Assembly (NCBI GenBank): GCA_031180825.1
Contig: JAPSLM010000020.1
Span: 1 to 47,508 of the forward strand
Source of the DNA: Paenibacillus sp.
GTDB taxonomy: Bacteria > Bacillota > Bacilli > Paenibacillales > NBRC-103111
DNA: 47,508 bases
Direction: 5' to 3'
Shown here: positions 1-6,886 of the stretch, piece by piece
Layout: every line of letters begins with the position of its first letter
Position numbering within the stretch: position 1 is the first letter of the stretch
The notes under the pieces: generated by a model
What the model was told of the DNA's origin: nothing
Databases searched by the model: none
The model's input: only the letters and a program-made list of their open reading frames with translations
Translations under genes and position numbers: made by a program

Positions 1-75
1 AAACATCTGATGGATCAGCGTCGTTTGCTCCTCCGTAGGGTAGATGCGAAAGCGAAAAGCTTTATGATGCAACAT
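1..75 (-). CDS. tnpB: IS200/IS605-family TnpB, N-terminal fragment at window edge
   Basis: The reverse strand from 75 to the window edge encodes 25 residues beginning MLHHKAFRFRIYPTEEQ. The pattern of basic and aromatic residues leading into R-I-Y-P-T-x-E-Q is typical of the start of TnpB (IS605 OrfB), the RNA-guided nuclease carried by IS200/IS605 and IS1341 elements. An AGGAGG ribosome binding site lies about 8 bases before the ATG, and a TATAAT -10 box sits at 109-114. The rest of the gene, including the RuvC catalytic residues and any omegaRNA region, is outside the window. It cannot be judged whether tnpA is present or the protein is intact. Confidence 0.7.
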   Translation of the reverse strand, partial: MLHHKAFRFRIYPTEEQTTLIHQMF

Positions 76-108
76 GCGAGATTTACCTCCTTTGGAGATC
101 CCATGACA

Positions 109-114
109 ATTATA
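109..114 (-). promoter_or_regulatory. -10 box of the tnpB promoter
   Basis: TATAAT on the reverse strand, 34 bases before the tnpB ATG and just downstream of the small palindrome ACATATGT. No good -35 is visible; TTATGA lies 16 bases upstream. The segment up to about 190 probably holds the element's left end. Confidence 0.45.
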
Positions 115-193
115 GCACATATGTTCGTATTCATAACAAGAGTTGCAGATTCATCTCCCCCTTATCGAAGAGGGCGTCTTCTCAGCCTTAACG

Positions 194-222
194 ATAAAAA
201 AAGAGGAGCCGATTGGCTCCCC
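194..222 (-). terminator. Intrinsic terminator, left copy of a duplicated hairpin
   Basis: On the reverse strand GGAGCC-AATC-GGCTCC is followed by CTC and a run of seven T. It stops leftward transcription coming from the IS element. The 20 bases 203-222 are repeated exactly at 1746-1765 on the other side of the IS, so this looks like the original terminator of the GNAT gene at 1803-2279, now moved about 1.5 kb away. Confidence 0.8.
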
Positions 223-312
223 AGGCTGTCGACAAAGCTCGGTTTTTATAGAACTCGCTTGATAATTATCTTAATTTCCGAAATATCGGCATATAAAAAG
301 CAGAAGATCGCC

Positions 313-1643
313 CTATCCGGCTAGCTTAGCCAGGTGGTTGGCGATCTTCTTGACGTTCTGGCAGATGGCAGTCATGAGCGCTTGCTCTAAGACTTTTTCC
401 TGCCGCGGAACCGGCAATAGCGAAGTCCATGGAGCTCTTTGGCATCCGCGAAACTTCGCTCAATCGTTTGGTACCGGAGATAGTACCGATATTTGCCCGA
501 GCGAGACCGCCCGTTTTGTTTTACCCACTCCTTGCTGTCTTGCCAAACGTGTCGTGTTAGAATCCTTTGTTTGTTCCTTGAACGTGTACACTGGGCAAGC
601 AGCGGGCAGTCCTTGCAAATCTTAGGGTCGACTTGTACTGGCGGTAACCCTCCCGGTCTGTCGTAGCATAAGCTAGCTCTTGTTTTTGCGGACAGATATA
701 AAAGTCGCGCTCTCGGTCATACTTAATTCGCCACTTGGCGATCAAACCTTTGACTGGAGTATAGCTTCTACCGCCAATGACGGCATAAATCCTCCGGACA
801 TGGAGTTTCTTGCAGATATCAGCTGTGTAATAACCGGCATCAAGGGCGACAGCCCTCCAGTGTTTTATCAAACCCAAATTTCTTTATTTGCAGTTCAAGC
901 CGCTCAAGATAAGGTTTGGAGTCATGGACGTTTCCGGGGGTAATATGTACATCGGTAATAATATTGTATTTATGATCGACCGTCCGGTGATCCAAATAGA
1001 AGAACCTTCCGGCTTGCCGTCGCGCATCATATACCCGCTGTCGGGATCCGTTGTGCTCACTTTCGTCTCCTTGGTCTGGGTCACCTCCTTCCGGGGCTTT
1101 AAAGCTTTTTTCCACCGCTTCGTCCAAGTCATCGAGGTAGGTTCGGACGCTCTTTTCGACTTCTTGCTTAACGAACTTACGCTTGTTGGCGTTGGTTTTG
1201 AGATGGGTTGAATCTGTGATGAGCACGCGGCCTGCGACCATTCGAAGCTCTGTGGCTTTGAATACAATATAGTCAGAGATTTCTTGGACAACATCGCTAT
1301 CCTGAAGCCGCTTGCGGTTCAAGCTTAGGGTGCTATGGTCTGGAACGCGGTCCGTCAAACCTAATCCAACAAACCAGCGATAGGCCTCGTTGAGTTGAAT
1401 TTCCTGCTCAAGCTGGCGCTCAGAACGAATGCCGTACAGATAGCCAATGAACATCATTTTGAAGAGCATGATCGGATCGACCGAGGGGCGTCCGTTATTT
1501 TCAAGTAATATGGCTTCACTTTTTCAAGGATAAAGGAAAAGTCAATGTGTTTATGGATCTTCGAAGCAAATATGTTGAGGCACCTGTTCTTCCAAACAAA
1601 CGAATTCGTAGCTGTTTTGCACATTCGGATTGGAGCGAAGCAT
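313..1643 (-). pseudogene. IS1182-family transposase, multiply frameshifted
   Basis: A DDE-type transposase whose pieces lie in changing reading frames. The start is an ATG at 1643 (MLRSNPNVQNSYEFV) behind a GGCGGTGG ribosome binding site. The N-terminal DUF772-like domain continues in two further frames (KIHKHIDFSFILEKVKPYYL, then MLFKMMFIGYLYGIRSERQ). The core (TDSTHLKTNANKRKFV) is the longest intact stretch, 840-1469. The frame then changes near 857 (ALDAGYYTADICKK), near 600 (TRHVWQDSKEWVKQNG) and near 400, ending with a stop at 313. At least five frame changes make an active enzyme impossible. The family call is firm; the exact positions of the indels are approximate. Confidence 0.85.
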
Positions 1644-1719
1644 GCAACCACCGCCTTGTTAAGATAGTTTTATTATATGATATTAACGCGGTGAATAAAT
1701 AACGAATACAAAGAAATAA

Positions 1720-1743
1720 CCTGTTGAGGGGTTTTTCAACAGG
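1720..1743. repeat. Perfect inverted repeat inside the right end of the IS
   Basis: CCTGTTGA (1720-1727) and TCAACAGG (1736-1743) form a perfect 8-bp stem with an 8-base loop that overlaps the right terminal inverted repeat. It lies upstream of the transposase start. It could shield the transposase from outside transcription or be a transposase-binding structure; which one is inference. Confidence 0.6.
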
Positions 1744-1745
1744 CT

Positions 1746-1765
1746 GAGGAGCCGATTGGCTCCCC
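1746..1765 (-). terminator. Right copy of the duplicated hairpin, without its T-tract
   Basis: The same 20 bp as at 203-222, just downstream of the GNAT stop codon. Here the stem is followed by IS sequence (AGCCTGTTG) instead of T residues, so the terminator of the GNAT gene has lost its U-tail and may leak into the IS. Confidence 0.7.
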
Positions 1766-1802
1766 GGATTAGTCTCCCTACCGATGTATCCAATTTGCAA
1801 TT

Positions 1803-2279
1803 TTACGGCCGCAATTCCTTGACAAACAATACACGGTCTTGGCCTCTCCCGTCATAATCGGCCGTAACCTGCACCCCGTCTGCCTCGCCGGCTCCTTCAT
1901 CAATCCGGAAGCCCATGCGGGTATGAAAGGCAATGGACGTTTTGTTTACCGGCGAAGTGACGCAGCGCACGGCCTTGCACCCTTTCTCCCGGGCCTTGTC
2001 GAAGAACATCCCGTACAAGCGTGTGGCGATGCCGTCCTTCCGGTGCTCCGGATGCACCCCGATAAAGTGGATATAGGCTTGCTCCGGGTACGTCTGGGAG
2101 ACAAAGCCGATTAAAAAGCCGATGATTTGACCGTCCAGCTCGGCCGCAAAGCTTGTATCTTGAAAATGCTGAAAGAACAGCTTGGGCAGCATGTCGGCCA
2201 TCGGCCGGCCGCCCCACCAATCGTTGATCACGGAGATGACAGGTATGTAATCGGCTTCAAGCACATGCCGGAACTGCAT
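1803..2279 (-). CDS. GNAT family N-acetyltransferase
   Basis: A 158-residue single-domain acetyltransferase that would transfer an acetyl group from acetyl-CoA to an unknown amine. The acetyl-CoA binding motif A is clear (IGVHPEHRKDGIATRLYGMF, about residues 72-91), followed by the usual late region with VNKTSIAFHTRMGF (about 108-121). The start at 2279 has a GGAGTGAG ribosome binding site. It is transcribed alone, toward the IS, with Zur upstream on the same strand. Its own terminator appears to be the hairpin that the IS has duplicated. The substrate cannot be told from sequence. Confidence 0.88.
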   Translation of the reverse strand: MQFRHVLEADYIPVISVINDWWGGRPMADMLPKLFFQHFQDTSFAAELDGQIIGFLIGFVSQTYPEQAYIHFIGVHPEHRKDGIATRLYGMFFDKAREKGCKAVRCVTSPVNKTSIAFHTRMGFRIDEGAGEADGVQVTADYDGRGQDRVLFVKELRP

Positions 2280-2410
2280 GGAAGCTCACTCCTCATCCAA
2301 AGGGTATAATGGCCTGGTGCCTTAGCCCCCGCCCGAAAGACGGTAAAACCTTCAGTCCCGCCCATGGCACGCTGCGAAGGGTTCGGCATCTTTTCAAGCG
2401 CTTTGCTCAT

Positions 2411-2448
2411 CAAACAAAAGACAGCGTCCCTTCAACAGGTACACTGTC
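2411..2448 (-). terminator. Terminator after the Zur-type gene
   Basis: On the reverse strand GACAG and CTGTC close an imperfect stem (2420-2448), followed by TTTTGTTTG. It lies about 20 bases past the stop codon of the regulator at 2471. Confidence 0.55.
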
Positions 2449-2470
2449 TCCATTCGGCAGCCTGGCCCTC

Positions 2471-2941
2471 TTAATGCTTTTCCGTTCCCGCCCCGCGGGA
2501 TTCCGCCGGCGAGCAGTCGCCGCAGTAGCCCAAAATTTCAAACCGATGATTGACGATTTGAAAATCGGACGGCAGATTGCCGATCTGCTTCATCGGGCAA
2601 AATTCGAAAGGCACCGTTTTCTCGCAGTTCATGCAAATGAGATGATGATGATGATGCGACTGGCAGCGGGCGCGGAACTTCAGGCCGTCGTTCAAATAAA
2701 TTTGTTCCAGAACGCCCATCTCGCTCAGCAGGCGCAGGTTGCGATACACCGTATCGAAGCTGACGCCGGGATACGGCTGCTTCATATAATCATAAACGTC
2801 CTTTGGGGACAAATAGCCGGTCGATTCGGCGAACAAGGCGGCAAGGCTCTTCCGTTGGTCGGTGATGCGCCAGCCTTTGGCCGACATGGCCTTCAAAATA
2901 TCTTGAACGGTTGACTGAACCTCATGCTCGTGATTTCCCAT
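2471..2941 (-). CDS. zur: Fur-family transcriptional regulator, Zur type
   Basis: A metal-dependent repressor of about 156 residues with a winged-helix DNA-binding half (KGWRITDQRKSLAALF, then the recognition region SFDTVYRNLRLLSEMGVLEQI) and a metal-binding half carrying HHHHH, CMNC, and a C-terminal CGDC that forms the structural Cys4 zinc site. The ATG at 2941 is chosen because a GAGGTAGGT ribosome binding site precedes it; an upstream start is open but has no such site. It is the second gene of an operon with a COG0523 zinc-chaperone-type GTPase, 71 bases downstream of it. That partner is what points to zinc rather than iron or peroxide sensing; the metal itself is inferred. Confidence 0.82.
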   Translation of the reverse strand: MGNHEHEVQSTVQDILKAMSAKGWRITDQRKSLAALFAESTGYLSPKDVYDYMKQPYPGVSFDTVYRNLRLLSEMGVLEQIYLNDGLKFRARCQSHHHHHLICMNCEKTVPFEFCPMKQIGNLPSDFQIVNHRFEILGYCGDCSPAESRGAGTEKH

Positions 2942-3012
2942 ACCTACCTCTTCCCTATGAATACGCAATCGGATACTACTAATAATGCCTGAATCCGCAG
3001 CGGGAGTCAAGG

Positions 3013-4095
3013 TTACCGGGCTTCCAGAGCCGCCAGCTCGGCCGCCAGAAAGGACCGGTCAAAGCGCTCGCCGATAAACACCGCCACGCTGGGCAGCTCT
3101 TCCTTCGGCGCGATTTTTACGAAATCCATCTCGCGGTATGCATATTGGAACAAAAACGGGCTGACCGTATCGGTAAACCGCAAAATGCCTTTGCCCCGGT
3201 AAATTTCCTGCGGGAGCCGTCCGATCAACGCTTCGAACTGCTCGCTGTCCACCGGCCGTGTGAAGTAATGCGTGTAGACCATCACATGCTCGTGGCTGTG
3301 ATGATGCGCATCGCTTCCATGCTCACGGTCATGACCCTCCGTTCCGCAGGCCCGGCCTTCCGCGTGATCATGTCCGCAGCCGCAAGCGGATGCCGCCTGA
3401 TGCCGTTCCGCTACGCCGCCTTCGAGGCGGTCGAACAAGGACAGATTGATCTCGCAGCGCACGGTCGGCAAAATCGGGGCGGCGGGATTCAATTCGCGGA
3501 TGAGCGCATCCAGACGCATAAGCTCCGCAGGAGGCACGAGATCCGTCTTGTTCAGCAAAATCCGCGTCGCGCAGCGGATTTGATCCTGCATGAGCCGGTA
3601 CGTCTTGCCATGTGGGCTGTGCGAGCGCTCGCCGAGCTGCGCCGCATCGACGACCGTCAGGACCGACTTCAGCTCCGCCTTCGTAAGGAGCGAGGCATCC
3701 GTTACGCCGTCGAGTATCTCGATCGGATTCGCCGCTCCCGTGCATTCCACAAACACGACATCCGGCCGGTGCTCCTCGATAAGCTGCTTCAGCTCCATGC
3801 CCAGATCGCCGCGAATGGTACAACAGATGCAGCCGCCGAGCATTTCGGTCATCGGCACGTCCTCGTCCACGAGCATCCCGTCCAGATTTACGTCGCCCAG
3901 CTCGTTCATCAGAACGGCGGGCTTCCTGCCGCTCAGCTTATAATAATCCAGCGCCCGGGTCAGCAGCGTCGTCTTGCCGCTGCCCAAAAATCCGGTCAAA
4001 ATATGGACCGGAACCGATCGTTCTTCCTTCAAATCGCTACACCGCTTTCCGTTTACGTTTAGTTCGCAAGTCAGGCGTCGCCTTTCTTTTTTCAA
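3013..4095 (-). CDS. COG0523 (CobW/ZigA-like) G3E GTPase, probable zinc metallochaperone
   Basis: A P-loop GTPase of the family that delivers zinc under limitation. It shows Walker A (GFLGSGKTTLL), the family's metal-binding GGCICCTI (CxCC), the ECTGAANP switch region, the guanine motif LLNKTDLV, a His/Cys-rich insert (CGCGHDHAEG to HHHSHEH) and the C-terminal CobW_C domain (ending near WxR-like RFDRSFLAAELAALEA). The first possible start is a TTG at 4095 with GGAG before it, but a strong -10 box occupies 4096-4101, so transcription would begin inside this reading frame. A TTG at 4032 (LKEERSVPVHILTGF), with GCGGTG upstream, would give a family-typical N terminus and is a serious alternative. 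It heads an operon with Zur. Confidence 0.88.
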   Translation of the reverse strand: MKKERRRLTCELNVNGKRCSDLKEERSVPVHILTGFLGSGKTTLLTRALDYYKLSGRKPAVLMNELGDVNLDGMLVDEDVPMTEMLGGCICCTIRGDLGMELKQLIEEHRPDVVFVECTGAANPIEILDGVTDASLLTKAELKSVLTVVDAAQLGERSHSPHGKTYRLMQDQIRCATRILLNKTDLVPPAELMRLDALIRELNPAAPILPTVRCEINLSLFDRLEGGVAERHQAASACGCGHDHAEGRACGTEGHDREHGSDAHHHSHEHVMVYTHYFTRPVDSEQFEALIGRLPQEIYRGKGILRFTDTVSPFLFQYAYREMDFVKIAPKEELPSVAVFIGERFDRSFLAAELAALEAR

Positions 4096-4124
4096 ATTTT
4101 ACTCCGTCCGGTTCGCCCTGTCAA
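4096..4124 (-). promoter_or_regulatory. Promoter of the COG0523-zur operon
   Basis: On the reverse strand TTGACA (4119-4124) and TAAAAT (4096-4101) are separated by 17 bases, close to the sigma-A consensus. Transcription should start near 4089, which is inside the longest possible reading frame and favours a later start codon. Confidence 0.75.
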
Positions 4125-4126
4125 TT

Positions 4127-4146
4127 AATCGTAATTTTTATCATTA
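4127..4146 (-). promoter_or_regulatory. Candidate Zur box
   Basis: The half-site AATCGTAAT matches the Bacillus Zur/Fur-type box (TCGTAATnATTACGA); the second half (TTATCATTA) matches only partly. It sits directly upstream of the -35 of the COG0523-zur operon, which would allow autoregulation by zinc. Confidence 0.5.
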
Positions 4147-4161
4147 AAAAGCACGGTCAAG

Positions 4162-4743
4162 CTATTTCAACAATTCGAGGATTGTCGCGATACAATTGTC
4201 CGCAACCGAACGTTCGGGACGGGATTTCATCAGCACCGTAAGTCCGATGACCGAGACGAGCATGGTATGGGCCAACGCCTTGGCGCTGCCGACTTGCTTC
4301 AGCTCTCCCGACCGTATGCCGCGCTCGATCGTTTCTTGAAACAGGGCCGCCAAATACATTTGGTGCTCTCGGGTAAGCACCTCGAATTTGGCGTCATGCG
4401 GAGCAAGCTCCACCATGACGTTGATGCAGAAGCATCCCTTGTTGGGTCCTTCCTCGTCCGCTTCCGCCGCAATCCCTTCGAAATAGGACCGGAACGCCTC
4501 CTTGACGGAAGAAGCGCTTTGCAGCCGGGACCGGACATAAGAGGCGTGAGCGTGCGTATATTTGCGCAGCGCAGCCTCGAACAGCTCCTTCTTGTCTCCG
4601 AAGGCCGCATAAAGGCTTGGGCGCTGTATGCCCATTCCGGACGTGAGATCGCTTAAAGAAGTCGCTTCGTACCCCTTCTCCCAAAAAAGCCGCATCGCGG
4701 CATCCAATGCCTTGTCTTCATCAAAAGCCCTTGGCCGCACCAT
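4162..4743 (-). CDS. TetR/AcrR family regulator (repressor of the divergent MFS gene)
   Basis: A 193-residue regulator. The N-terminal HTH is typical (AMRLFWEKGYEATSLSDLT, then GIQRPSLYAAFGDKKELFEAAL), followed by a C-terminal ligand domain with GCFCINVMVELAP, as seen in the AcuR/YxaF-like subgroup. It diverges from the MFS transporter at 4980, and a TACC/GGTA dyad occurs in front of both genes (about 4761-4772 and 4921-4932). This suggests it represses itself and the transporter until a ligand, perhaps the exported compound, binds. The conserved cysteines could be ligand- or redox-sensitive; that is inference. Confidence 0.88.
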   Translation of the reverse strand: MVRPRAFDEDKALDAAMRLFWEKGYEATSLSDLTSGMGIQRPSLYAAFGDKKELFEAALRKYTHAHASYVRSRLQSASSVKEAFRSYFEGIAAEADEEGPNKGCFCINVMVELAPHDAKFEVLTREHQMYLAALFQETIERGIRSGELKQVGSAKALAHTMLVSVIGLTVLMKSRPERSVADNCIATILELLK

Positions 4744-4759
4744 AAAAAAGCCTCATTTC

Positions 4760-4774
4760 GTATCGATTGGTATG
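4760..4774 (-). promoter_or_regulatory. TetR operator in front of its own gene
   Basis: GTATCGATTGGTATG, 17 bases before the regulator's start codon. It shares CGATTGGTA with the site in front of the MFS gene (4921-4932), with one mismatch in the TACC arm. Confidence 0.55.
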
Positions 4775-4874
4775 TTACAATTTTAGGACTTGAAGCCGCT
4801 AATGTCAAATTCCGCCGGCGTTTCGCGGAAATGTTTTGCCGGAATTTTCGGCTCGCTTCACGGCCATCCGCTTC

Positions 4875-4904
4875 TTGACACAAAGCAGGCAGGAGAGTTA
4901 TATT
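4875..4904 (+). promoter_or_regulatory. Promoter of the MFS transporter gene
   Basis: TTGACA at 4875-4880 and TATATT at 4899-4904, spacer 18 bases. Transcription would start near 4911, just before the TetR operator at 4921-4932. Confidence 0.7.
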
Positions 4905-4919
4905 TACGAAGCACATTAC

Positions 4920-4933
4920 ATACCGATTGGTAC
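4920..4933 (+). promoter_or_regulatory. TetR operator at the MFS transcription start
   Basis: ATACCGATTGGTAC contains the dyad TACC-GATT-GGTA and lies about ten bases past the predicted transcription start, a position from which a bound repressor blocks RNA polymerase. The same motif is in front of the divergent TetR gene. Confidence 0.6.
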
Positions 4934-4979
4934 AATATACTCTTCGGTACAAAAAACTTGTCGTCTGGAGGCAATACCG

Positions 4980-6254
4980 ATGAATAAGCTTGAAAAAAAG
5001 GCGGGACCTCTTGCCGGAGACCGCAGCGAGACAAATAGGGAGATGCCGCACCGGCCTTTAACCGCAGAGAAGCCGGCTTCCGCACCGGCGATGTCCCGTT
5101 CGGTCGCGCTGTTGTTTGCCATCGCCTGCGGACTTGCCGTCGCCAACGTCTACTATGCGCAGCCGCTGCTTGACGCTATGGCAAGCGAGCTGGACATTGA
5201 CCGCGCGGCCGTAGGCATTGTCATCACGGCCACTCAGATCTGCTATGCGTTGGGACTGCTCATGCTCGTCCCGCTCGGCGATCTGGTGAACCGCCGGAAG
5301 CTGATCGTCGGCCAACTGCTGTTGTCCGTACTGGCTCTTATGGCAGTCGGTACCGCCTCTACGGCCGCCGTGCTGCTCGCAGGCTTGGGCGCGGTCGGCC
5401 TGCTTGCCGCAGTGACGCAGGCGCTCGTAGCCTACGCCTCGACGTTGGCTGCCCCCGCCGAGCGCGGCCGGGTCGTCGGCCTGGTCACGAGCGGCGTCGT
5501 GACCGGCATTCTGCTTGCCCGAACCGTCGCCGGGACGCTGACCGATCTCGCGGGATGGCGTTCGGTATATATCGTGTCCGCCGGCTTGACGGCGGTCATG
5601 GCCGGGCTCCTGTTCCGGGTGCTGCCGCGCGAAGATCAAGGGAAAGTGCCGATGACCTATCCGCAGCTGGTGACTTCCGTATTCGCTTTATTCGTGCAGG
5701 AGCCGGTGCTGCGCATCCGCGGGATTATCGCGCTGCTTCTTTTCGCCTCGTTCAGCGTGCTGTGGACCTCGCTTGTGCTGCCGCTCGGTTCGCCGCCGCT
5801 GTCGCTTTCCCATACCGCCATCGGGTCGTTCGGGCTCGCGGGCGCAGCGGGAGCATTGGCGGCATCGCGCGCGGGACGGCTCGCAGACCGCGGCTTGGGC
5901 CAGCGGACCACCGGTATTTCGCTGACGCTGCTGCTGGTTTCGTGGCTGCCGATCAGTCTGACGGAACGCTCCCTCTGGGCCCTGATCGCCGGAGTGATCC
6001 TCCTCGACCTCGCGGTGCAGGCCGTGCACGTCGCCAATCAGAGCATGATTTACAACGTGCGCCCGGAAGCCCGCAGCCGTCTCGCCGGCGCGTACATGAT
6101 CTTCTATTCGACCGGCAGCGCCGTCGGCTCGATTGCCTCGACGCTCATCTATGCGCGGGCCGGTTGGACCGGCGTCTGTCTGCTGGGCGCCGCCCTCAGC
6201 GGTCTCGCTCTGCTGTTCTGGGGGCTGACCCGGCGCTTGACGCCCGCTCCCTAA
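4980..6254 (+). CDS. MFS transporter, drug or metabolite efflux type
   Basis: A 424-residue major facilitator protein with about twelve hydrophobic segments. The first half includes the AxVYYAQPLL segment and the loop motif GDLVNRRKLIVGQ (motif A variant GxLxDRxxRR); the second half repeats the fold with a related loop (AGRLADRGLGQRT). It resembles the YnfM/YgaY-like proton-driven efflux group. The start ATG at 4980 follows a TGGAGG site; the longer frame upstream would begin before the promoter and is not used. It is divergent from a TetR repressor with matching operators, so expression is probably induced by a substrate. The substrate cannot be predicted. Confidence 0.9.
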   Translation: MNKLEKKAGPLAGDRSETNREMPHRPLTAEKPASAPAMSRSVALLFAIACGLAVANVYYAQPLLDAMASELDIDRAAVGIVITATQICYALGLLMLVPLGDLVNRRKLIVGQLLLSVLALMAVGTASTAAVLLAGLGAVGLLAAVTQALVAYASTLAAPAERGRVVGLVTSGVVTGILLARTVAGTLTDLAGWRSVYIVSAGLTAVMAGLLFRVLPREDQGKVPMTYPQLVTSVFALFVQEPVLRIRGIIALLLFASFSVLWTSLVLPLGSPPLSLSHTAIGSFGLAGAAGALAASRAGRLADRGLGQRTTGISLTLLLVSWLPISLTERSLWALIAGVILLDLAVQAVHVANQSMIYNVRPEARSRLAGAYMIFYSTGSAVGSIASTLIYARAGWTGVCLLGAALSGLALLFWGLTRRLTPAP

Positions 6255-6386
6255 GGCAGGCCGGCAGGCGTACGGAGATACCGTTCCGGGAAAACTTGGA
6301 CAATACCCCGTTTCTTCGGCAGTCCACTCCTCTTTTTTTGAAGATTCATATGAATATATGGAGTCCATGAAAAGGAGGTTGGGCCT

Positions 6387-6575
6387 ATGCGTGACAAATG
6401 GAAGAAGCCAGCGTTCATCCTGGGTATTCTTGGAGCCGCGAAGCTTGCTCTGGGCAGCTTCGGCATCGACATCCCCGGTACGCTCATCAACGATATCGCT
6501 AACGGAGTCAGCGCCATTCTCGTTGTCGCCGGAATTATTGTCGACCATGGCAAACCGAAAGATCATACCGCGTAA
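6387..6575 (+). CDS. Small holin-like membrane protein, orphan
   Basis: A 62-residue peptide with a basic start (MRDKWKKPAF), two hydrophobic segments (about residues 9-24 and 40-53) and a charged tail (DHGKPKDHTA). The pattern, with FGIDIPGTLINDIANG between the segments and V-D-H-G at the end, resembles small phage holins of the Phage_holin_1 type. AAAGGAGG lies 8 bases before the ATG and an intrinsic terminator follows, so this is a true single-gene unit. No endolysin or other phage gene is nearby. A holin role in lysis or protein release is only a family-based guess. Confidence 0.6.
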   Translation: MRDKWKKPAFILGILGAAKLALGSFGIDIPGTLINDIANGVSAILVVAGIIVDHGKPKDHTA

Positions 6576-6597
6576 CCATCCGATCTCTGCGGACTTG

Positions 6598-6628
6598 ACG
6601 CCCTCGAATGCGAGAGGCGTTTCTTTTT
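6598..6628 (+). terminator. Terminator of the holin-like gene
   Basis: ACGCC-CTCG pairs with CGAG-a-GGCGT (one bulged base) and is followed by TTTCTTTTT. Confidence 0.8.
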
Positions 6629-6817
6629 GGGCTAAGTCCCGGTTCTTCTTGGCTGGCAGCAATAAAAAATACCGTACGGCAAATTTTTCACCTGCCCCGC
6701 TCATATAAATAACCCGAATGGCTTTCGAAGCACACGGCGCGGGAAAAAGGGTTGACGTACCTCAAGTGTCCACAGCATTCGAATTTGAAACCGCGGAGCA
6801 TAGGACGTACGATGAAA

Positions 6818-6827
6818 GGAAACGTTT
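6818..6827. promoter_or_regulatory. Palindromic GAAACGTTTC, possible LacI/CcpA-type site
   Basis: A perfect 10-bp palindrome about 60 bases before the TIM-barrel gene. The core resembles cre sites, but the outer cre positions fit poorly, so another LacI-type regulator is equally possible. Confidence 0.35.
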
Positions 6828-6886
6828 CTATTAGGAAGATGCTCATGAAACGATAAATCGTCTAAGAAGGAAAGCGAGGGATACGC

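Larger units (their letters stand above)
223..1745 (-). mobile_element. IS1182-family-like insertion sequence (inactive), with 20-bp flanking repeats
   Basis: The element is bounded by imperfect inverted repeats: AGGCTGTCGACAAA at 223-236 and AGCCTGTTGAAAAA, read on the reverse strand, at 1745-1732 (11 of 14 match). Directly outside both ends is the identical 20-bp sequence GAGGAGCCGATTGGCTCCCC (203-222 and 1746-1765), interpreted as a target-site duplication. Inside is one transposase gene, broken by several frameshifts. The length, about 1.52 kb, fits the family. The exact ends rest on the repeats alone. The duplication is a palindromic terminator stem, so insertion into hairpins is likely but inferred. 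Confidence 0.75.
6576..6886. other. Intergenic region, 311 bp
   Basis: It holds the terminator of the holin-like gene (6598-6628), a possible -35 (TTGACG at about 6763) and a palindromic GAAACGTTTC at about 6818-6827, which resembles a LacI-family or weak CcpA site in front of the TIM-barrel gene. No gene is visible. Confidence 0.6.

Noticed and set aside
3145..4062. A long open frame on + opposite the COG0523 gene
   Set aside because: It mirrors the GC-rich reverse-strand gene with all family motifs; the + product has no recognisable features.
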